Positions 12,882 through 16,781 of a stretch of DNA of 16,781 bases are shown in pieces (the first letter of the stretch is position 1; the number at the start of each line of letters is the position of its first letter). The DNA lies in contig CALBBA010000297.1 in the NCBI GenBank assembly GCA_937926755.1, positions 1 through 16,781 of the forward strand. Direction: 5' to 3'. The notes under the pieces are model-generated. The model ran no database searches. It saw only the letters and a list, made by a program, of their open reading frames with translations, and was not told where the DNA came from. The translations under genes and the position numbers were made by a program. This stretch comes from an uncultured Collinsella sp. GTDB lineage: Bacteria; Actinomycetota; Coriobacteriia; Coriobacteriales; Coriobacteriaceae.

Positions 12882-13331
12882 ATGTTAAGCATCCATCTGG
12901 GGGATTACCCCGGTTCCATCTACGATACCGAAACCTATTTTAGGAACTCATACTTGGACTCATGGTTCGAAGACCCTATGGCCGCACAGATTATTAAAAG
13001 CGTGGACGGATCAGAGCTCATCGGTCCCCACAACATCGTAAGCAAACAGCTGGGCTCGATCACCCCACTCGAACTGTCCGGCGGCGTTAAGACGCTGCTG
13101 CTGGTGCGCAATCTCCCAAATATGGTGTTCAACGCATCCACCTGCGGAGACAACTGTGCCCGCTGGCTACTCAAGATCGGCAAAGAGCAGGATGTGATGG
13201 TGACCTTATACCACATCATGAAATTCCCCTGGAAGAGCTTTGAAATCCGCATTGAAAACGATGGCCGCATCGTCAGAAACATGCAGGAGTTTGTCGGCGC
13301 CACGAATGACTTTTTGGATGTTGATGAGTAA
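12882..13331 (+). CDS. DUF4869-like protein, function unknown
   Basis: A 149-aa protein; ATG 12882 has GGAG 7 nt upstream. An upstream in-frame ATG (12792) would place the start inside the terminator and is rejected. The sequence begins MLSIHLGDYPGSIYDTETYF, then YLDSWFEDPMAAQIIKSVDG, LSGGVKTLLLV, and a strongly motif-like NASTCGDNCARWLLKIGKEQ. These match my memory of the DUF4869 family of Clostridia-like bacteria, but I could not search. There is no signal peptide and no membrane segment. It overlaps the next gene by one base (TAATG), so the two form an obligate pair. Base composition is clearly AT-richer than the aro operon, which points to horizontal transfer. No catalytic function can be assigned; the two Cys and Asp in STCGDNC could bind metal or act as a nucleophile. 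Confidence 0.8.
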   Translation: MLSIHLGDYPGSIYDTETYFRNSYLDSWFEDPMAAQIIKSVDGSELIGPHNIVSKQLGSITPLELSGGVKTLLLVRNLPNMVFNASTCGDNCARWLLKIGKEQDVMVTLYHIMKFPWKSFEIRIENDGRIVRNMQEFVGATNDFLDVDE

Positions 13332-14332
13332 TGAAGGGAACGCATACCGTTGTCGTAGAGCGTGCAAAGGTCAAATACACACTCACGTTTAAGCGCAATA
13401 TTTCCTTTATACGCGGCAACAGCGGCACGGGTAAAACGACGCTCATCTCGATGATTCGCGACTACAACGACCGAGGACCGGAAAGCGGCGTTGCACTCAG
13501 TTGCGACGTGCCTTGCGAAACGCTTTCCGGCAGACGCTGGGAGCGCGAGCTATCGATCATCGAAGATTCAATCGTCTTTCTAGATGAGGGTAACGAGTTT
13601 ATCTACTCAAAGGACTTCGCCAAAGCCGTCAACGGCTCGTCCAACTATTTTGTTCTGATATCTCGTCGCGATGCCAACGAGCTCCCCTACAGCGTTGATG
13701 AGATCCTGAAGCTAGTCAACACGACAAGTAAAACAATCAATGGCCGCAAGAGCGACAGGCGCTTCTACTCGGTGACCAAGCCGCTATATGACCACACGGC
13801 AAGTATGCTGTATCAGGATCTAAATGTTGGATTCGAGGTACCCGACGCCGTAGTTGTCGAGGATAGCAAATCTGGCTATCAATTCTACGACGCTCTTTGC
13901 AACCGACTCGGGATCCCCTGCTATACCGCCACCGGCGTTGCGAATCTAAAACGTACGATTCACGAATGTCCCGAGCAAAACATCCTTGCTATTGGAGACG
14001 GAGCAGCATTTGGTCCCTACATCGAAAAGGTGCTCGGACAGCGCGTTTACAAGAACGTACGCTTGTTCCTCCCCGAATCATTCGAGTGGACACTCCTGCA
14101 ATCTGGCCTCATTCCCAGTAACGATATCTTAAAAATCCTCGAGGATCCCTCAAGCTATATCGAAAGCCGCGACTACCTGAGCTGGGAGCGGTTCTTCACC
14201 GATGTGTTGATCAAATACTCGGCAGACACTCGCTACGCCTACAGAAAGGCAAAGCTCAATGAGCAGTACCTGAGGCCGCAGGCGATGAATGCAGTTGCAA
14301 ACGTCTTGCCCGAGTGCCTGAAGGCAGACTAG
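13331..14332 (+). CDS. P-loop NTPase with a possible TOPRIM-like second half, partner of the DUF4869-like gene
   Basis: A 333-aa protein whose ATG overlaps the previous stop by one base. Residues 5-27 are a beta region (TVVVERAKVKYTLTFKRNIS) followed by Walker A GNSGTGKTT (29-37) and Walker B IVFLDE (81-86), so nucleotide binding is clear. There is no ABC signature, and the NTPase part is short (about 150 aa). From about 170 a second domain starts: DAVVVEDSKSGYQFYDALC, with Glu177, then NILAIGDGAAFGPYIEKVLG with Asp223, then LFLPESFEWTLLQSGLI. The order of strand-Glu followed by strand-Asp resembles TOPRIM-type nucleases of the OLD or DUF4435 kind, but the second Asp of the DxD motif is missing, so this is only a suggestion. 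No membrane segment. Function unknown; an ATP-gated effector or RNA/DNA-processing pair is conceivable. Confidence 0.8.
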   Translation: MKGTHTVVVERAKVKYTLTFKRNISFIRGNSGTGKTTLISMIRDYNDRGPESGVALSCDVPCETLSGRRWERELSIIEDSIVFLDEGNEFIYSKDFAKAVNGSSNYFVLISRRDANELPYSVDEILKLVNTTSKTINGRKSDRRFYSVTKPLYDHTASMLYQDLNVGFEVPDAVVVEDSKSGYQFYDALCNRLGIPCYTATGVANLKRTIHECPEQNILAIGDGAAFGPYIEKVLGQRVYKNVRLFLPESFEWTLLQSGLIPSNDILKILEDPSSYIESRDYLSWERFFTDVLIKYSADTRYAYRKAKLNEQYLRPQAMNAVANVLPECLKAD

Positions 14333-14337
14333 ATACA

Positions 14338-14370
14338 GCGGGGAGGGCCAAGTTGGTCCTCCCCGCTTTT
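14338..14370 (+). terminator. intrinsic terminator after the P-loop gene
   Basis: A 29-nt near-palindrome (14338-14366), stem about 13 bp with one G-T pair and a 3-base loop, followed by TTTT. It begins 5 nt after the stop. It is strong and closes the two-gene unit. Confidence 0.85.
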
Positions 14371-14371
14371 G

Positions 14372-14606
14372 TTACGCTTTCTTGATCACGTACGCCAATC
14401 CAATATCGCAGGCACAGCGTACGATTGACGCGAAGAACCACGATGCTGGCAGCGTCATAAGCAGAGGCTTGCTCACGCTCGGCTCCAGCCCCCTTTGGCG
14501 CGCCGTATAACCAATCCACATCAGCAGCACAATAGCAGCTCACGCCACGGCTTCGGCCTAAACGTATACCCGGCAAGAACAAAGAACACCGGCATGTGAA
14601 AAAGCC
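14372..14606 (-). pseudogene. acyltransferase 3-family remnant
   Basis: On the minus strand two conceptual pieces remain. The first reads LFHMPVFFVLAGYTFRPKPW and RELLLCC, then a TGA at about 14523; FHMPVFFVLAGYTF is the typical early segment of membrane O-acyltransferases (Acyltransferase_3). In the same frame the second piece continues WIGYTARQRGLEPSVSKPLL and MTLPASWFFASIVRCACDIG up to a TAA at 14372, and looks like the C-terminal part of such a protein. The middle of the gene (normally more than 200 residues) is missing, so it is a deleted remnant, not a working gene. The first piece starts inside the terminator of the adjacent tRNA. Neighbouring polysaccharide-export genes suggest it once modified a cell-surface polymer. 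Confidence 0.6.
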
Positions 14607-14629
14607 CAGACCACCAAGCGGCCCGGGCT
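14597..14629 (-). terminator. intrinsic terminator of tRNA-Arg(TCT)
   Basis: On the minus strand AGCCCGGGCC (14629-14620) pairs with GGTCTGGGCT (14612-14603) over 10 bp including two G-T pairs, with a 7-base loop and a following T-run. It begins 10 nt after the tRNA 3' end. Confidence 0.8.
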
Positions 14630-14639
14630 CTATAAACGA

Positions 14640-14716
14640 TGGTGCTCCATGGCGGATTCGAACCGTCGACCTTGGGATTAGAAGTCCCCTGCTCTATCCA
14701 ACTGAGCTAATGGAGC
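14640..14716 (-). tRNA. tRNA-Arg (anticodon TCT)
   Basis: A 77-nt cloverleaf with encoded CCA on the minus strand: acceptor GCTCCAT/ATGGAGC, D-stem GCTC/GAGC, and anticodon loop CTTCTAA (TCT, reads AGA). Two pairs are imperfect: the outer anticodon-stem pair is G-A and the second T-stem pair is A-C (GACGG/CCGCC). A TATAAT at 14766-14761 lies 45 bp before the 5' end and may be its promoter -10 box, but no clear -35 is seen. Otherwise it may be read from the ABC operon. Confidence 0.93.
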
Positions 14717-14768
14717 AAATAACCGCACGCCCAGCCAAACAATTCGGCCAAGCGCAAGTAATTATAAC

Positions 14769-15536
14769 CTAGTTGAACTGCTCGCGATACGCCTTGCAGA
14801 CCTCACTGACCGGGCCGTCCATGCGAAGGTCACCCTTCTCAATCCAAACGGCACGCTGGCAGATGCGCTCAACCTGCTCCATGGAGTGCGAAACGAACAG
14901 AACCGTCACGTCGCCGCTCTGGATAAAGTGCTGGATGCGGGCCTCGCACTTCTGCTGGAAGAACACATCACCGACGGACAGCGTCTCGTCAACGATCAGA
15001 ATATCGGGCTCGGTAATCGTCGCGATTGCAAAGGCGATACGCGCCACCATGCCCGAGGAGAAGTTCTTAAGCGGCATATCGACAAAGTTCTGAAGCTCAG
15101 CGAACTCAATAATGCCGTCAAAGTTGGCGTCGATGAACTCCTTGGTATAGCCGAGCAGGGCGCCGTTCAGATAGATGTTCTCGCGGGCGGTCAGCTCGGG
15201 GTCAAAGCCGGCACCAAGCTCAATCAGCGGCGCAATGTTACCGTGCACCTTAACGCTGCCCTCGCTAGGCTCAAGCACACCGGCGATAATCTTGAGCATC
15301 GTAGACTTACCGGAACCATTGGTGCCAACCAGACCCACGACCTCGCCACGATGAATATCAAACGAGATATGCTTGAGCGCCCTAAACTCCTCAAAGAACA
15401 ACTCGTGCTTGGCAAGCTTGATGAAGTACTCCTTGAGGTTGGTCAGCGACTCGGACGCCATGTTAAAGATCATGGTGACGTCGTCGACCTCGACAGCCAG
15501 AGGCTGCTCGCTGTAATCAACAACAGATTCAGTCAT
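14769..15536 (-). CDS. ABC exporter ATPase of the teichoic acid / O-antigen type
   Basis: A 255-aa cytoplasmic ATPase that powers export of a lipid-linked surface polysaccharide together with the permease at 15548-16393. The ATG at 15536 is 7 nt after AAGGAG; a GTG one codon earlier is only 4 nt away. Before Walker A stands the long insert typical of TagH/RfbB/Wzt proteins (NLKEYFIKLAKHELFFEEFR). Then come Walker A GTNGSGKST, a Q-loop region IAPLIELGAGFDPELTAREN, the signature NFSSGMVARIAFA (SSGM instead of SGGQ, usual in this subfamily), Walker B ILIVDE and the H-loop VSHSMEQ. It lacks the extra C-terminal carbohydrate-binding domain of longer Wzt proteins. Its ribosome site overlaps the permease stop. 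I give no symbol, since tagH and rfbB types cannot be told apart here. Confidence 0.92.
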   Translation of the reverse strand: MTESVVDYSEQPLAVEVDDVTMIFNMASESLTNLKEYFIKLAKHELFFEEFRALKHISFDIHRGEVVGLVGTNGSGKSTMLKIIAGVLEPSEGSVKVHGNIAPLIELGAGFDPELTARENIYLNGALLGYTKEFIDANFDGIIEFAELQNFVDMPLKNFSSGMVARIAFAIATITEPDILIVDETLSVGDVFFQQKCEARIQHFIQSGDVTVLFVSHSMEQVERICQRAVWIEKGDLRMDGPVSEVCKAYREQFN

Positions 15537-15547
15537 CACAGCACTCC

Positions 15548-16393
15548 TTAGATGTAGAGGATGAACTTGCGCTCGGACTTATGGAACACGGTATAGCCAA
15601 TAATAAGCGCAAGAACCGCCCAAGCGACGCACATACCAAACGTCATAAGCGAGGGCGTAGTCTGGAACAGGAAGATATCGCGCATAAACTGCAGGTAGTT
15701 GAACATGGGGTTCGCATACATCAAGATACGCACGAGATGCGGCATTTGCGCAATATAGTCAGTCGTCCAGAAGATGGGCGTAATGTAAGTCCACGCCGTA
15801 ATGACGACGCTCCACAGATGCATAACGTCGCGGAAGAAGACCGTAAGGGCAGAGAGCATCATGCCCAGGCCCATGCAGAAGCACATAAGCAGCAGCAGGC
15901 AAACCGGCAACAGAATCAGGTGCCAAGAAGGCATAACGCGGAACCACAGCATGACGATGGCGACGGCGACCAGCGAGAAGGCAAAGTTGACCAGCGAGAA
16001 GAGCACCTTCTGCACCGGGAAAACCCAGCGGTGCACCTTAACCTTCTTGAGCAGAGGGGCAGCGCCCACGATCGACGTCAGGGCCTGGTTAGTAGACTCA
16101 GACATGACGGCAAAGGTGATGTTACCCACGATCAAGTACAGCGGGTACATCTCGGGCGTCATTGAGCCATTGCGGCCCTGGCCAAAAATCGTCGAGAACA
16201 CGATGGCCATGACGATCATCATCAGCAGCGGGTTGAGCACCGACCATGCGACGCCCAGAACGCTACGGCGATACTTGATCTTAAAATCCTTGGTAACCAG
16301 CTGACGAAGGATAAACGCGTCCTTCTCAAATTCGTTCTTAGCAAACGTCGCAGGCAGACTGCGAGTTTCTTGTTGCTTTGTCTGATCCGACAC
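15548..16393 (-). CDS. ABC-2 type polysaccharide exporter permease
   Basis: A 281-aa inner-membrane permease. The GTG at 16393 has AAGGAG 8 nt upstream; a longer frame up to 16456 has no ribosome site and runs into the promoter area. After a soluble N-terminus, LRQLVTKDFKIKYRRSVLGV and AWSVLNPLLMMIVMAIVFST form the conserved ABC-2 start (KYR-S-LG-W..L-P). About six hydrophobic segments follow, with the typical FFRDVMHLWSVVITAWTYIT and PIFW segment and YANPMFNYLQFMRDIFL near the end. Together with the ATPase it forms a 2+2 exporter for an undecaprenyl-linked glycan, probably teichoic acid-like in this Gram-positive lineage. It is first in the minus-strand pair, so a promoter should lie in 16394-16500 (possible -10 TATACT at 16438-16433). 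Confidence 0.92.
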   Translation of the reverse strand: MSDQTKQQETRSLPATFAKNEFEKDAFILRQLVTKDFKIKYRRSVLGVAWSVLNPLLMMIVMAIVFSTIFGQGRNGSMTPEMYPLYLIVGNITFAVMSESTNQALTSIVGAAPLLKKVKVHRWVFPVQKVLFSLVNFAFSLVAVAIVMLWFRVMPSWHLILLPVCLLLLMCFCMGLGMMLSALTVFFRDVMHLWSVVITAWTYITPIFWTTDYIAQMPHLVRILMYANPMFNYLQFMRDIFLFQTTPSLMTFGMCVAWAVLALIIGYTVFHKSERKFILYI

Positions 16394-16432
16394 GGATGCA
16401 ACTCCTTTACTCGTAATCGTTGACAAACGAAC

Positions 16433-16438
16433 AGTATA
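16433..16438 (-). promoter_or_regulatory. possible -10 box of the ABC exporter operon
   Basis: TATACT on the minus strand lies 39 bp before the GTG of the permease. I find no good -35 at 16-18 bp, so this is tentative. The rest of 16394-16525 shows no gene. Confidence 0.3.
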
Positions 16439-16525
16439 GACCCGACGGCCATGCAAACGATTCGCGCAACAAAACTGGAGAACTAACCCACATCTTCCTT
16501 GAATATCAACTTCATCCGAACACCT

Positions 16526-16561
16526 CCCATATTCATCCGTACATGTACGGATGAATATGGG
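16526..16561. repeat. 36-bp perfect palindrome next to the IS30-type gene
   Basis: Two 18-bp arms meet with no spacer (CCCATATTCATCCGTACA and its exact complement). It lies 53 bp before the transposase start. It could be two inverted IS ends joined head to head, a palindromic insertion target as known for IS30 relatives, or an operator. Confidence 0.85.
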
Positions 16562-16614
16562 AACCCGATACCCTGAGGGCCGGATCGGCCGGCCCCGGGA
16601 GATCGGAGGACGTC

Positions 16615-16781
16615 ATGTCCGGAAAGAGCGGAAAGAGCGGGAAGGGCGCCGCGAGGGCGGTCCCGAGGGCCTACGGCAGGCTCACGAGGCACGAGCGGGA
16701 CACGGTCCAGAGGATGCTGGAGCGCGGGGCCTCGTGCAGGGAGATCGCGAGGGAGCTGGGCAGGTCGCCCTCGACGGTGAG
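16615..16781 (+). CDS. IS30-family transposase, N-terminal part (cut by window edge)
   Basis: An open frame of 55 codons reaches the right edge without a stop. The ATG at 16615 has GGAGG 5 nt upstream. After a Ser-Gly-Lys-rich start (MSGKSGKSGKGAARAVPRAY), the segment RLTRHERDTVQRMLERGASC and REIARELGRSPSTV matches the helix-turn-helix start of IS30 transposases (LT..ER..I..L...G.S..EIA..LGRS.STVSREI). The catalytic DDE domain lies beyond the window. Arginine is written mostly as AGG and CGG, unlike the neighbouring exporter genes but like the recombinase at the left end, so it is a recent arrival. An HTH protein of another kind is possible, but the ER..I plus LGRSPSTV pair is quite specific. 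Confidence 0.75.
   Translation, partial: MSGKSGKSGKGAARAVPRAYGRLTRHERDTVQRMLERGASCREIARELGRSPSTV

Noticed and set aside
14256..14582. 108-codon minus-strand frame over the end of the P-loop gene
   Set aside because: Crosses a strong terminator and overlaps a real gene; a different frame gives the acyltransferase-like remnant.
1..16781. CRISPR array
   Set aside because: No regularly spaced direct repeats were seen; the repeats present are inverted and single.

Overview
The window looks like a chromosomal stretch of a GC-rich gut actinobacterium of the class Coriobacteriia, most likely Collinsella or a close relative. The basis is the codon usage, the gene content and fusions of the aromatic pathway, and two kinds of intergenic inverted repeat that I associate with these genomes. 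The assignment is inference from memory, not from a search.

Region 1 (1-3971) is the end of an integrated mobile element, either a prophage or an integrative conjugative element. Two XRE-type regulators diverge from a control region (about 1161-1295) that holds three copies of the operator-like motif TTCAC-N5-GTGAA and two facing promoters. The leftward operon encodes a small regulator, a 41-aa protein, a helix-turn-helix/zinc-ribbon protein, a one-pass membrane protein and a gene cut by the window edge. The rightward arm encodes the second regulator, an unrecognised 298-aa protein with an apparent internal duplication, and a large serine recombinase. The recombinase frame runs into a tRNA-Arg(CCG) gene on the other strand, which marks the probable integration site.

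Region 2 (4187-12751) is a nearly complete aromatic amino acid operon: DAHP synthase, prephenate dehydrogenase, 3-dehydroquinate synthase, EPSP synthase, chorismate synthase, chorismate mutase-prephenate dehydratase, a fused shikimate dehydrogenase-shikimate kinase, and type II 3-dehydroquinase. Together these cover every step from E4P and PEP to chorismate, and the committed branches to phenylalanine and tyrosine. A perfect terminator hairpin lies just before the first gene (likely attenuation). A 38-bp perfect inverted repeat separates aroC from pheA, and a 16-bp perfect inverted repeat separates the aroE-aroK fusion from aroQ.

Region 3 (12882-14370) is an AT-richer two-gene unit with its own promoter-like -10 and terminator: a DUF4869-like protein and a P-loop protein with a possible TOPRIM-like second half. 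Its function is unknown. It is the best candidate here for an undescribed system.

Region 4 (14372-16781) holds a decayed acyltransferase remnant, tRNA-Arg(TCT) with its terminator, an ABC exporter pair of the teichoic acid/O-antigen type on the minus strand, a 36-bp perfect palindrome, and the start of an IS30-family transposase cut by the right edge.
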